Assembly (NCBI GenBank): GCA_949293245.1 | Contig: CASFCS010000030.1 | Location: 1 to 37,982, forward strand | Direction of reading: 5' to 3' | From: an uncultured bacterium | GTDB lineage: Bacteria > Bacillota > Clostridia > Oscillospirales > Oscillospiraceae | DNA length: 37,982 nucleotides | Shown: positions 1 to 7,272 of the stretch, piece by piece | Numbering within the stretch: the stretch's first letter is position 1 | Layout of the letters: each line of letters begins with the position of its first letter | The notes under the pieces: model-generated | Databases searched by the model: none | What the model saw: the letters and a program-made list of their open reading frames with translations, nothing else | What the model was told of the DNA's origin: nothing | Made by a program: the position numbers and the translations under genes

Positions 1-273
1 GACCCCCAGCGCCCCGTCACCGCGGGGTACTGCGGAGACCTGCTGTCCTGGGTGATGGGCCGGGCCCCGGCGGACGGGGCCTGGCTGACCATTATGTCCA
101 ACGTAAACGTGGCGGCGGTGGCCGCTTTGAGCGACGTATCCTGCGTGATCCTCACCGAGGGAGTGACCCCCGACCAGCCCCTCCTCTCCCGGGCGGAGCA
201 GCAGGGCATCAACCTGCTGGGCACGGAACAGGGCACCTTCCCCACCGCCGCCGCCCTGGCGGCACTGCTGTGA
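1..273 (+). CDS. DRTGG domain protein, C-terminal part (cut by window edge)
   Basis: The frame is open from base 1 and ends in TGA at 271-273, leaving 90 visible residues; the real start lies outside the window. The visible part begins around AGYCGDLLSWVMG and continues through an alternating strand/helix pattern ending near EQGTFPTAAALAALL, which fits the DRTGG fold (a small domain often joined to CBS or P-loop domains). Its molecular role is unknown. DRTGG and PHP genes commonly precede clostridial NuoE/NuoF/[FeFe]-hydrogenase operons, and that is the context here, so a regulatory or accessory role for the hydrogenase is an inference. The downstream gene starts 16 bases after its stop, so the two are probably cotranscribed. 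Confidence 0.75.
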   Translation, partial: DPQRPVTAGYCGDLLSWVMGRAPADGAWLTIMSNVNVAAVAALSDVSCVILTEGVTPDQPLLSRAEQQGINLLGTEQGTFPTAAALAALL

Positions 274-289
274 GGGCGGAAGGAGGCCG

Positions 290-1009
290 TTGACCCTGGA
301 GTACACATTTGACCTGCACTTTCACTCCTGCCTCTCCCCCTGCGGCGACGGGGAGATGACCCCCGCCAACCTGGCGGCCATGTGCGCCCTGGCGGGGCTG
401 GATATCGTGGCCCTCACGGACCACAACACCACCGGCAACTGCCGCGCCTTTCTGGCGGCGGCGGAGGAAAACGGCATCCTGGCCCTGCCGGGGATGGAGC
501 TGACCTGCCTGGAGGAGGTCCATGTGGTGTGCCTCTTCCCCGAGCTGGAGGGGGCGGAGGCCTTCGGCGCCCTGGTGGCCTCCCGCCTGCCCCCCCTGCC
601 CAACGACCCGGCCATCTTCGGTCCCCAGGTCCTTATGGACCACCGGGACACGGTACTGGGAGAGGAAACTGCCATGCTGGCGGCGGCCACCACCATCGGG
701 GTGTATGAGGCGGCGGAGCTGGTGCGCTCCTTCGGGGGACTGGCCTACCCCGCTCACATCGACCGGCCCTCCTTCTCCCTGCTGTCCAACCTGGGCCTGT
801 GGGACCCGGGGATGGGGTTTTCCCTGGCGGAGGTGTCCCACGCCTGCCCGCCGGACCTCTTTGACCGGCGGGATCTGCATGGGGTGCCCCACATCACCGC
901 CAGCGACGCCCACTATCTTCACCAGGTGTCCGACCCCTGCCAAAGCATGTCCCTGCCCCGGCTCAGCCGGCACAGCGCGGTGGACTATCTCCGCCGCCTG
1001 GGGTGTTAG
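290..1009 (+). CDS. PHP domain metal-dependent phosphoesterase
   Basis: A 239-residue protein of the PHP superfamily (polymerase and histidinol phosphatase fold), a metal-dependent phosphoesterase or nuclease whose substrate is not evident. The N-terminal metal motif is HFH (residues 10-12) within FDLHFHSCLSP, followed by ALTDHN near residue 43, a histidine in YPAHID, and the late SDAHYL motif. The start is TTG at 290, preceded by GGAAGGAGG at about 279-287. The length is normal for stand-alone PHP proteins. It follows the DRTGG gene closely, and a new promoter begins after it, so it may form a short regulatory unit upstream of the hydrogenase operon. A role in tRNA or phosphonucleotide processing cannot be excluded. 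Confidence 0.85.
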   Translation: MTLEYTFDLHFHSCLSPCGDGEMTPANLAAMCALAGLDIVALTDHNTTGNCRAFLAAAEENGILALPGMELTCLEEVHVVCLFPELEGAEAFGALVASRLPPLPNDPAIFGPQVLMDHRDTVLGEETAMLAAATTIGVYEAAELVRSFGGLAYPAHIDRPSFSLLSNLGLWDPGMGFSLAEVSHACPPDLFDRRDLHGVPHITASDAHYLHQVSDPCQSMSLPRLSRHSAVDYLRRLGC

Positions 1010-1050
1010 GGCGCCTTTTTCACTGAAAATGAGAAAAAACTCACGCAATT

Positions 1051-1149
1051 TTGTTCAATTATTACAACTACTTTCTAAGTTAGCCTTTACTAACTATCAA
1101 AATCACGGTACAATAGGGATAATCAGATCGTTGCCCATCTAACAATGGG
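1051..1149 (+). promoter_or_regulatory. Hydrogenase operon promoter with operator-like dyad
   Basis: A sigma-A-type promoter is visible: -35 TTTACT at 1086-1091, a 17-bp spacer and -10 TACAAT at 1109-1114. The -35 lies inside a perfect 6+6 bp inverted repeat, AGTTAGCCTTTACTAACT, at 1078-1095. Just upstream, 1051-1067 reads TTGTTCAATTATTACAA; its TTGT/ACAA ends resemble a Rex redox-repressor site, but it is 1 bp shorter than the usual 18-bp form. In the leader, CCCAT (1134-1138) and ATGGG (1145-1149) can form a small hairpin. The sequence pairs are seen directly; regulation by Rex or another repressor is inference. Confidence 0.65.
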
Positions 1150-1181
1150 TATTCCCAGCCAACGCATGAGGAGGAAAAACT

Positions 1182-1682
1182 ATGCCAAACTGCAAGACCG
1201 TGATCCCCTACGCGGGCACTAAGGACCAGGAGGACCGCCTGCGCAAGGTCATTGAGGAGCACAAGGGCCAGCCCGGGGCCACCATGCCCGTGCTCCAGGC
1301 CGCTCAGGAGATCTTCGGCTATCTCCCGGAGGAGGTCCAGATCATGGTGGCCGAGGGGCTGGACGTGCCCCTGTCCGAGGTGTACGGCGTGGCCTCGTTC
1401 TACGCCCAGTTCGCCCTGAACCCCAAGGGCCGCTACCAGATCTCCGTATGTCTGGGCACCGCCTGTTACGTGAAGGGCGCCGCCGACGTGCTGGAGGCGG
1501 TGCAGACCAAGCTGGGCATCGGTCCCGGCGGCATCACCCCCGACGGCCGCTTCTCTCTGGACGCCTGCCGCTGCATCGGCGCCTGCGGCCTGGCCCCGGT
1601 GATGATGATCAACGAGGATGTGTACGGCCGCCTCACCCCCGGCCAGGTGGGTCCCATCCTGGATCAGTACATGAAGGAATGA
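1182..1682 (+). CDS. hndA: NAD(P)-linked hydrogenase subunit, NuoE-like [2Fe-2S] protein
   Basis: A 166-residue thioredoxin-like ferredoxin, equivalent to NuoE of complex I and HndA/HydC of soluble hydrogenases. It carries one [2Fe-2S] cluster that passes electrons between the flavin subunit and the hydrogenase. The helical N-terminal part (residues 15-65) is followed by the cluster-binding part, with C90 and C95 (CLGTAC) and C131 and C135 (CRCIGAC). Start ATG 1182 has AGGAGGAAA at 1168-1176. This is the first gene of the operon driven by the promoter at about 1086-1114. Its stop overlaps the next start (ATGA), which indicates translational coupling. Confidence 0.93.
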   Translation: MPNCKTVIPYAGTKDQEDRLRKVIEEHKGQPGATMPVLQAAQEIFGYLPEEVQIMVAEGLDVPLSEVYGVASFYAQFALNPKGRYQISVCLGTACYVKGAADVLEAVQTKLGIGPGGITPDGRFSLDACRCIGACGLAPVMMINEDVYGRLTPGQVGPILDQYMKE

Positions 1683-2236
1683 AGGAGCTCTCCCTGAACA
1701 TTCTGGACGTAGCCAAAAACTCCGTCCGGGCGGGGGCGGCCCATGTGGCCATCACCCTGGAGGAGGATGAGGCCGGCTGGCTGGCCATCACCATTGCCGA
1801 CGACGGCTGCGGCATGAGCCAGGAGTTTCTCGCCTCGGTGACCGACCCCTTCACCACCACCCGCACCACCCGCAAGGTGGGGCTGGGGCTGCCGTTGTAC
1901 CGCCTGGCGGCGGAGCAGACCGGGGGCGCCCTCACCATCCGCAGCGCCCTGGGGAAAGGCACCACCGTGACGGCCACCTTTGACCGCAGGCACCTGGACT
2001 GTCCCCCCCTGGGGGACCTGGCGGGCACCATCGCCCTGCTCATCCAGGGCAGCCCGGACATCGACTTTACCTACCGCCACACCACCCCCCGGGGGGAGGC
2101 GGCCCTGGATACGGCGGAGCTGCGGAGCGAGCTGGGGGAGGACATCTCCCTGGCGGAGCCGGAGGTATTCGCCTGGATCCAGGACTATCTGTCGGAACAG
2201 GAAGCACCATTAGAAGGAGCTGTGCAATCATTATGA
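1679..2236 (+). CDS. GHKL-type ATP-binding protein within hydrogenase operon
   Basis: A 185-residue protein starting at ATG 1679, which overlaps the stop of the NuoE-like gene by 4 bases; a longer upstream reading of this frame only shadows that gene. It has the HATPase_c (GHKL) signatures: N box LDVAKNSVRAGA (about residues 9-20), G1 box DDGCGM, G2 segment KVGLGLPL and a GKGT turn. There is no phospho-acceptor histidine domain or sensor region, so it looks like a stand-alone ATPase domain comparable to anti-sigma factor kinases. The C-terminal 80 residues are not recognisable. Such a gene is a regular member of clostridial Hnd-type operons; its role is not established and is probably regulatory or assembly-related. 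Confidence 0.85.
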   Translation: MKELSLNILDVAKNSVRAGAAHVAITLEEDEAGWLAITIADDGCGMSQEFLASVTDPFTTTRTTRKVGLGLPLYRLAAEQTGGALTIRSALGKGTTVTATFDRRHLDCPPLGDLAGTIALLIQGSPDIDFTYRHTTPRGEAALDTAELRSELGEDISLAEPEVFAWIQDYLSEQEAPLEGAVQSL

Positions 2237-2601
2237 AAAGTTTAGCTGAGCTGAGAGCCATTCGGGAGAAGATGAAAAAGCAGATGGACGTCCGCGAGAG
2301 CGGGGACGACGCCATCCGCGTGGTGGTGGGCATGGCCACCTGCGGCATTGCCGCCGGCGCCCGCCCTGTGATGACCGCTTTTCTGGACGAGATCGACAAG
2401 CGGGGCCTGACCAACGTCACCGTCACCCAGACCGGGTGCATCGGCGTGTGCCGGCTGGAGCCCATTGTGGAGGTCTATGTCCCCGGCGAGGAGAAGGTCA
2501 CCTATGTGAAGATGAAGCCCGAGATGGTGCCCACCGTGGTGGAGCAGCACCTGGTCAACCACAACGTGGTGACCGATTACACCATCGGCGCGGCGGAGTA
2601 A
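2233..2601 (+). CDS. hndB: Small (2Fe-2S) ferredoxin domain protein, HndB-like
   Basis: A 122-residue protein with a thioredoxin-like ferredoxin fold. The N-terminus is a charged helix (about residues 3-20), followed by GMATCGIAAGAR and later QTGCIGVCRLEP. Only three cysteines are visible (one in TCGIAAG, two in GCIGVC), one fewer than a standard four-cysteine site; I recall this pattern as usual for HndB-type proteins. It probably takes part in electron transfer in the hydrogenase complex. The start codon overlaps the previous stop (ATGA), and AGAAGGAGC lies upstream. The NuoF-like gene starts 12 bases after its stop. Confidence 0.88.
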   Translation: MKSLAELRAIREKMKKQMDVRESGDDAIRVVVGMATCGIAAGARPVMTAFLDEIDKRGLTNVTVTQTGCIGVCRLEPIVEVYVPGEEKVTYVKMKPEMVPTVVEQHLVNHNVVTDYTIGAAE

Positions 2602-2613
2602 GGAGGAAGGTCA

Positions 2614-4416
2614 ATGAGTCACATTCGCTGTCACATCATGGTGTGTACCGGCACCGGCTGCACCTCCTCCGAGAGTCCCAAGATCATTGACGCCCTGGAG
2701 AAGGAGCTGCGCAAGGCGGGCATGGACCAGGAGGTCCGGGTGGTCAAGACCGGCTGCTTCGGCCTGTGCGCCATCGGCCCCATCGTGATGATCTTCCCCG
2801 AGGGGGCGTGCTACTCCCGGGTCACCGTGGACGACGTGCCCGAGATCGTCAACGAGCACATCGTCAAGGGCCGCATTGTCCAGCGGCTGCTCCACATGGA
2901 GGGCGAGGAGGGGGACACCGTCACCTCCCTCACCGAGACCCAGTTCTACAAGCACCAGTACCGCATTGCCCTGCGCAACTGCGGCGTCATCAACCCCGAG
3001 TCCATCGACGAGTACATCGGCGCTAACGGCTACATGGCCCTGGAGCGCATCCTCACGGAGCAGACGCCCCCCCAGGAGATCATCGACTGCCTGAAGAAAT
3101 CCGGCCTGCGGGGCCGTGGCGGCGCCGGCTTCTCCACCGGCATGAAGTGGCAGTTCACCTACGATGCCCCCAGCGAGGACGGGGTGAAGTACGTGGCCTG
3201 CAACGCCGACGAGGGCGACCCCGGCGCCTTCATGGACCGCTCCGTGCTGGAGGGGGACCCCTTCTCCGTCATCGAGGCCATGACCATCGCCGGCTACGCC
3301 GTGGGGGCCCACCAGGGCTATATCTACATCCGGGCGGAGTACCCCATCGCCGTCAAGCGGCTGGAGATCGCCATCGGCCAGGCCCGGGAGTACGGCCTGC
3401 TGGGAGACAACATTCTGGGGAGCGGCTTTGCCTTTGACCTGGAGCTGCGCCTGGGCGCCGGCGCCTTTGTGTGCGGCGAGGAGACCGCCCTGATGACCTC
3501 CATCGAGGGCCACCGGGGCGAGCCCCGCCCCCGTCCCCCCTTCCCCGCGGTGAAGGGTCTGTTCGGCAAGCCCACCCTCCTCAACAACGTGGAGACCTAC
3601 GCCAATATCACCTGGATCCTCAACAACGGCTGGGAGAAGTTTGCCGCCATCGGCACCGAGAAGAGCAAGGGCACCAAGGTCTTTGCCCTGGGCGGCAAGA
3701 TCACCAACACCGGCCTGGTGGAGGTGCCCATGGGCACCACTTTGCGCACCATCATTGAGGACATCGGCGGCGGCATCCCCAACGGCAAGAAGTTCAAGGC
3801 CGCCCAGACCGGCGGCCCCTCCGGCGGCTGCATCCCCGCCAGCCTCATCGACACCCCCATCGACTACGACTCCCTCACCGCCATCGGCTCCATGATGGGC
3901 TCCGGCGGCCTCATCGTCATGGATGAGGACAACTGTATGGTGGACATCGCCAAGTTCTTCCTGGAGTTCTGCGTGGACGAGTCCTGCGGCAAGTGCTCCC
4001 CCTGCCGCATCGGCACCAAGCGGCTGTACGACCTGCTCACCAAGATCACCGAGGGCAAGGGCACCCTGGAGGACCTGGACACCATCGAGGAGCTGTGCTA
4101 CCACCTGAAGGCCTCCGCCCTGTGCGCCCTGGGCCAGTCCGCCCCCAACCCGGTGCTGTCCACCCTGAAGTATTTCCGGGAGGAGTATGTGGCCCACGTG
4201 GTGGAAAAGCGCTGCCCCGCCGGGGTGTGCCGCGCCCTGCTGCACTACGAGATCGACTCCGCCAAGTGCCGCGGCTGTACCCTGTGCGCCCGCAACTGCC
4301 CGGTCAACGCCATCACCGGCGTGCTCAAGGGCGCCCATGTCATCGACCAGGACAAGTGCATCAAGTGCGGCCTGTGCCAGAGCAACTGCCGCTTTGACGC
4401 CATTGTGCGCAAGTAA
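2614..4416 (+). CDS. hndC: NuoF-like flavin/NAD(P)-binding hydrogenase subunit
   Basis: A 600-residue subunit that carries FMN and oxidises or reduces NAD(P)H; in related Hnd/Hyd enzymes it is the site of flavin-based electron bifurcation. Domains in order: N-terminal thioredoxin-like [2Fe-2S] domain (C11, C16, C48, C52); complex I 51-kDa FMN/NADH domain with RGRGGAGF at 166-173 and NADEGDPGAF near 197-206; SLBB region near 355-410; 4Fe-4S site ESCGKCSPC (C458, C461, C464) plus C504; and two C-terminal 4Fe-4S ferredoxin motifs (C552-C562 and C582-C592). Start ATG 2614 has GGAGGAAGG upstream. Length and domain order match HndC/HydB. Confidence 0.95.
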   Translation: MSHIRCHIMVCTGTGCTSSESPKIIDALEKELRKAGMDQEVRVVKTGCFGLCAIGPIVMIFPEGACYSRVTVDDVPEIVNEHIVKGRIVQRLLHMEGEEGDTVTSLTETQFYKHQYRIALRNCGVINPESIDEYIGANGYMALERILTEQTPPQEIIDCLKKSGLRGRGGAGFSTGMKWQFTYDAPSEDGVKYVACNADEGDPGAFMDRSVLEGDPFSVIEAMTIAGYAVGAHQGYIYIRAEYPIAVKRLEIAIGQAREYGLLGDNILGSGFAFDLELRLGAGAFVCGEETALMTSIEGHRGEPRPRPPFPAVKGLFGKPTLLNNVETYANITWILNNGWEKFAAIGTEKSKGTKVFALGGKITNTGLVEVPMGTTLRTIIEDIGGGIPNGKKFKAAQTGGPSGGCIPASLIDTPIDYDSLTAIGSMMGSGGLIVMDEDNCMVDIAKFFLEFCVDESCGKCSPCRIGTKRLYDLLTKITEGKGTLEDLDTIEELCYHLKASALCALGQSAPNPVLSTLKYFREEYVAHVVEKRCPAGVCRALLHYEIDSAKCRGCTLCARNCPVNAITGVLKGAHVIDQDKCIKCGLCQSNCRFDAIVRK

Positions 4417-4433
4417 GGGAAGGAGTGACGAAC

Positions 4434-6191
4434 ATGGAGAAGAAAATGATCAGCCTCACCATTGACAACATCCCCGTCACCGTTCCCGAGGGGACCACTG
4501 TGCTGGAGGCCGCCCGCGACGCCGGCATCAAGATCCCCACCCTGTGCTTTCTCAAGGACATCAACGAGATCGGCGCCTGCCGCATCTGCGTGGTGGAGGT
4601 AAAGGGGGCCCGCAGCCTGATGGCCTCCTGCGTCTACCCCGTCAGCGAGGGGATGGAGGTCTATACCAACACCCAGAAGGTGCGCCACTCCCGGCAGCTC
4701 ACCCTGGAGCTCATTTTGTCCAACCACCGGATGGACTGCCTCACCTGCGCCCGGAACGCCCACTGCGAGCTGCTGCAGCTGGCCAGCGACCTGCGCATCG
4801 ACGCAGTGCGCTACGCCAACGATCAGCTGCCCCCCCAGATTGAGAACACCGCCCTCCACCTGGTGCGGGACAACTCCAAGTGCGTGCTGTGCCGCCGGTG
4901 CACCGCCGCCTGCCGCAAGACCCAGGAGGTGGGGGTCATCGGCCCCAACGACCGGGGCTTCATGACCCACATCGGCTGCGCCTTTGACCGGGACCTGTCC
5001 GAGGTGGACTGCGTCTCCTGCGGCCAGTGCATCGTGGCCTGCCCCACCGGCGCCCTGGCCGAGCAGGACAACACCGCCGAGGTGTGGGCCGCCCTCCGGG
5101 ACCCCACCAAGCACGTGGTGGTGGGCCCCGCCCCCTCCGTCCGGGTCACCCTGGGCGAGTGCTTCGGCATGCCCATCGGCACCAATGTGGAGGGCAAGAT
5201 GGTCTCCGCCCTGCGCCGTCTGGGCTTTGACAAGGTGTTCGACGTGGACAACGCCGCCGACTTCACCATCCTGGAGGAGGGCACCGAGTTCCTCCACCGC
5301 CTGAAGGAGGGAGGCACCCTGCCCCTCATCACCTCCTGCTCCCCCGGCTGGATCCGCTACTGCGAGCAGCACTACCCCGACATGGTGCCCCACCTGTCCT
5401 CCTGCAAGTCCCCCCAGCAGATGTTCGGCTCCCTGGTGAAGAGCTACTACGCCGAGAAGGAGGGCATCGACCCCAAGGACATCGTGGTGGTGTCCATCAT
5501 GCCCTGTACCGCCAAGAAGTACGAGGTCAAGCGGGAGGAGCAGCGCATGGCCAACGGCTGTATGCCCGTGGACGTGTCCCTCACCACCCGGGAGCTCAGC
5601 CGCATGATCAAAGAGGCGGGCATGATGTTCGACCACCTGCCCGACGGGGAGTTTGACCCCCTGCTGGGCATCTCCACCGGCGCGTCGGTCATCTTCGGCG
5701 CCACCGGCGGCGTGATGGAGGCCGCCCTGCGCACCGTGGTGGAGACCGTCACCGGCGGGGCCATGACCCCCCTGGAATTCACCGAGGTCCGGGGCACCGA
5801 CGGCATCAAGGAGGCCACCTATGAGCTGCCCGGCAAGACCGTGCGGGTGTGCGTGGCCTCCGGCCTGAACAACGCCAAGAAGGTGCTGGACGGGGTGAAG
5901 GACGGCTCCCTCCAGTACGATTTCATCGAGTTCATGGCCTGCCCCGGCGGCTGCGTCAACGGCGGCGGCCAGCCCCTCCAGCCCGCGGACGTGCGCTCCT
6001 TCACCGACATTCCCAAGCTGCGGGCCGCCGCTCTGTACAAGCAGGACGCGGGCATGGAGTACCGCCGCAGCCACGAGAACCCCTATGTCCAGCAGGTGTA
6101 CAAGGAGTACCTGGGCAAGCCCGGCAGCCACAAGGCCCACGAGCTGCTCCACTGCACCTACGTCCCCACCAAGCGCTACCGGGTGGAGTGA
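4434..6191 (+). CDS. hndD: [FeFe] hydrogenase catalytic subunit
   Basis: A 585-residue cytoplasmic [FeFe] hydrogenase that reversibly converts protons and electrons to H2, with electrons exchanged through the HndA-C subunits. Domains: plant-type [2Fe-2S] (C38, C49, C52, C66); His-Cys3 4Fe-4S motif (H98, C102, C105, C111); two 4Fe-4S sites (C150-C160, C193-C203); H-cluster domain with L1 ITSCSPGW (C302), L2 IMPCTAKKYE (C358) and L3 EFMACPGGCVNGGG (C503, C507); C-terminal small-subunit-like tail ending in HCTYVPTKRY. I chose ATG 4434 because GGAAGGAG (4419-4426) then has an 8-base spacing; the in-frame GTG at 4425 would sit on that site. L1 has Ser after Cys, where CpI-type enzymes have Cys-Cys. 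A strong terminator follows. Confidence 0.95.
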   Translation: MEKKMISLTIDNIPVTVPEGTTVLEAARDAGIKIPTLCFLKDINEIGACRICVVEVKGARSLMASCVYPVSEGMEVYTNTQKVRHSRQLTLELILSNHRMDCLTCARNAHCELLQLASDLRIDAVRYANDQLPPQIENTALHLVRDNSKCVLCRRCTAACRKTQEVGVIGPNDRGFMTHIGCAFDRDLSEVDCVSCGQCIVACPTGALAEQDNTAEVWAALRDPTKHVVVGPAPSVRVTLGECFGMPIGTNVEGKMVSALRRLGFDKVFDVDNAADFTILEEGTEFLHRLKEGGTLPLITSCSPGWIRYCEQHYPDMVPHLSSCKSPQQMFGSLVKSYYAEKEGIDPKDIVVVSIMPCTAKKYEVKREEQRMANGCMPVDVSLTTRELSRMIKEAGMMFDHLPDGEFDPLLGISTGASVIFGATGGVMEAALRTVVETVTGGAMTPLEFTEVRGTDGIKEATYELPGKTVRVCVASGLNNAKKVLDGVKDGSLQYDFIEFMACPGGCVNGGGQPLQPADVRSFTDIPKLRAAALYKQDAGMEYRRSHENPYVQQVYKEYLGKPGSHKAHELLHCTYVPTKRYRVE

Positions 6192-6214
6192 TCCCCCGCC
6201 ATACAGGAAAAAGC

Positions 6215-6254
6215 CCCGGGCCGCACCCACATTGGGTGCGGCCCGGGATCTTTT
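6215..6254 (+). terminator. Rho-independent terminator of hydrogenase operon
   Basis: A perfect 14-bp stem pairs 6215-6228 with 6234-6247 around a 5-base loop, followed by a short run ending in TTTT (6251-6254). It lies 23 bases after the hydrogenase stop and is much stronger than needed. Confidence 0.9.
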
Positions 6255-6304
6255 CTCCGGCCAGCCCGGGGAGGCGGTTTTTACGGGCCCGGGACGTGGG
6301 ACGC

Positions 6305-6446
6305 GGATTGCCGCGGGCCCGTTGGGCCCTCGCAATGACGGAGGGAAGCGAGAGCCTGGCACACCCAACCGGCCCTGCCAGGGATGCTGAACCGTTCAGA
6401 ATTTTGCCTCAGTCCGTAGGGGCGGGTCCTAGACCCGCCCGTGGGC
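6305..6446. repeat. GCAATGAC-type repeat and REP-like hairpin
   Basis: 6305-6340 runs from GGATTGCCGCGGGCC to GGCCCTCGCAATGAC around a small hairpin; related copies lie at 12115-12150, 23684-23718, 29190-29229 and 34911-34947. 6415-6442 holds GTAGGGGCGGGTCC and its inverted arm GACCCGCCCGT, a member of the GTAGGGGCGG hairpin family found in most intergenic regions here. No coding potential is credible. Confidence 0.7.
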
Positions 6447-6450
6447 CGGG

Positions 6451-6719
6451 CCGCCAAACACTACCCAGCCAGGCGCCCCTTGCAAGAAGGACAAGGTATT
6501 TCAAGTGCGAGATCAGGCCGCTGAAGGCCGGTCGACCAACGATTCGACACGACAAGGTTTAGGAGCGCCGGTCAGCGGAAGCGCTGAGCCGTTGTGAGCA
6601 GCCCGGATGGACCGGAGCGGATGGGAGCCGGAGGGAAGCCGGGCGTTGCGAACAGGCGAAGCGTGACAAAGAAGCAGGCATTTCAGCGGGCAGGGGGGAT
6701 ACATAAGGGGGAACGCCCT
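6451..6719 (+). repeat. Dispersed repeat R3, copy 1, with a fold-back unit lacking its tip
   Basis: This block starts CCAAACACTACCCAGCCAGG, passes ATTCGACACGACAAGG and AGGAGCGCCGG, and ends with TTTCAGCGGGCAGG. It matches 28826-29162 in the same orientation and 32790-33020 in reverse. Inside it, 6578-6668 is a fold-back unit (GAAGCGCTGAGCC to GCGTGACA) whose hairpin tip is missing compared with the full copies at 28958-29063 and 32336-32467. Confidence 0.75.
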
Positions 6720-6747
6720 CTCGTACTCGGGCAGGGAACGGCTCAGC

Positions 6748-6868
6748 GCCAATGGGGTCCCCGCCCGAGCCCAGCGCTAGCGGGTCGGGTGGGGGGAGGA
6801 GACGCAGCGCAATGAGCGACACCTGCCCGCCAGGGCAGGGGGAGGGATATGGAGCTTGCGTCGACGTT
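6748..6868 (-). repeat. Block D, copy 1 (end of gpr fold-back array)
   Basis: A block of about 120 bp that recurs at 23812-23934, 35121-35244 and, without an array, 23491-23610. On the plus strand it contains a CCCGCCCGAGCCC...GGGTCGGGTGGGG hairpin, the segment GAGGAGACGCAGCG, and a second hairpin CCTGCCC/GGGCAGG, and it ends TCGACG just before the array. It closes the array on the side away from gpr. Confidence 0.75.
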
Positions 6869-7272
6869 GTCACGCCTCGCACCCTCCGCAACGGCGTCTA
6901 AGCCCTGCGACTGCACAGAAACCCCAGGCGGGGCTTTGCCCCGTCTGGGGTTTCTGCTTCGCTCCGGTCTTAGCCGCCTGCTCCCGGGTGCTCGGGCGCT
7001 TCTTGATCACGCCTCGCGCCCTCCGCGACGGTGCCTAAGCCCTGCGACTGCACAGAAACCCCATTCGGGACTTTGCCCCGCCTGGGCTTTCTGCTCCGCT
7101 CCGGTCTTAGTCACCTGCTCCCGGGCGCTCGGGCGCTTCTTGTCACGCTTCGGCTCGTTCGCAGCCGGGTCGCGAAGGCGCGCTGCGCGAAAAATGCCGC
7201 GCCGCCTCTGGCGTCGCCTGTTTTTTCGTCTCCGCCGCTCCTTCGCTCCCCTGCTCACGGCCTCCGCGCTTC
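6869..7272 (-). repeat. Array of three fold-back units downstream of gpr
   Basis: Read on the minus strand, three head-to-tail units start with GAAGCGC at 7272, 7139 and 7002, giving periods of 133 and 137 bp. Each runs into an imperfect palindrome and returns to GCGTGA(T)CA. The third has a near-perfect 19-bp tip stem pairing 6916-6934 with 6938-6956 around TTT. The first G of the array is the last base of the gpr stop codon (TAG). No simple terminator is seen for gpr, so the array could supply one; that is inference. Confidence 0.8.

Noticed and set aside
1051-1067. A firm Rex operator call
   Set aside because: The half-sites are one base too close and the inner positions are poor, so it is noted only as a possibility.
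2611-4338. A 575-codon minus-strand frame across the NuoF-like gene
   Set aside because: Same shadow effect in high-GC DNA; the plus-strand frame has full domain support.
4245-6368. A 707-codon open frame on the minus strand across the hydrogenase gene
   Set aside because: It is a GC-bias shadow of a clearly coding plus-strand gene, has no ribosome-binding site or domain, and is low in complexity (Gly/Ala/His/Val-rich).
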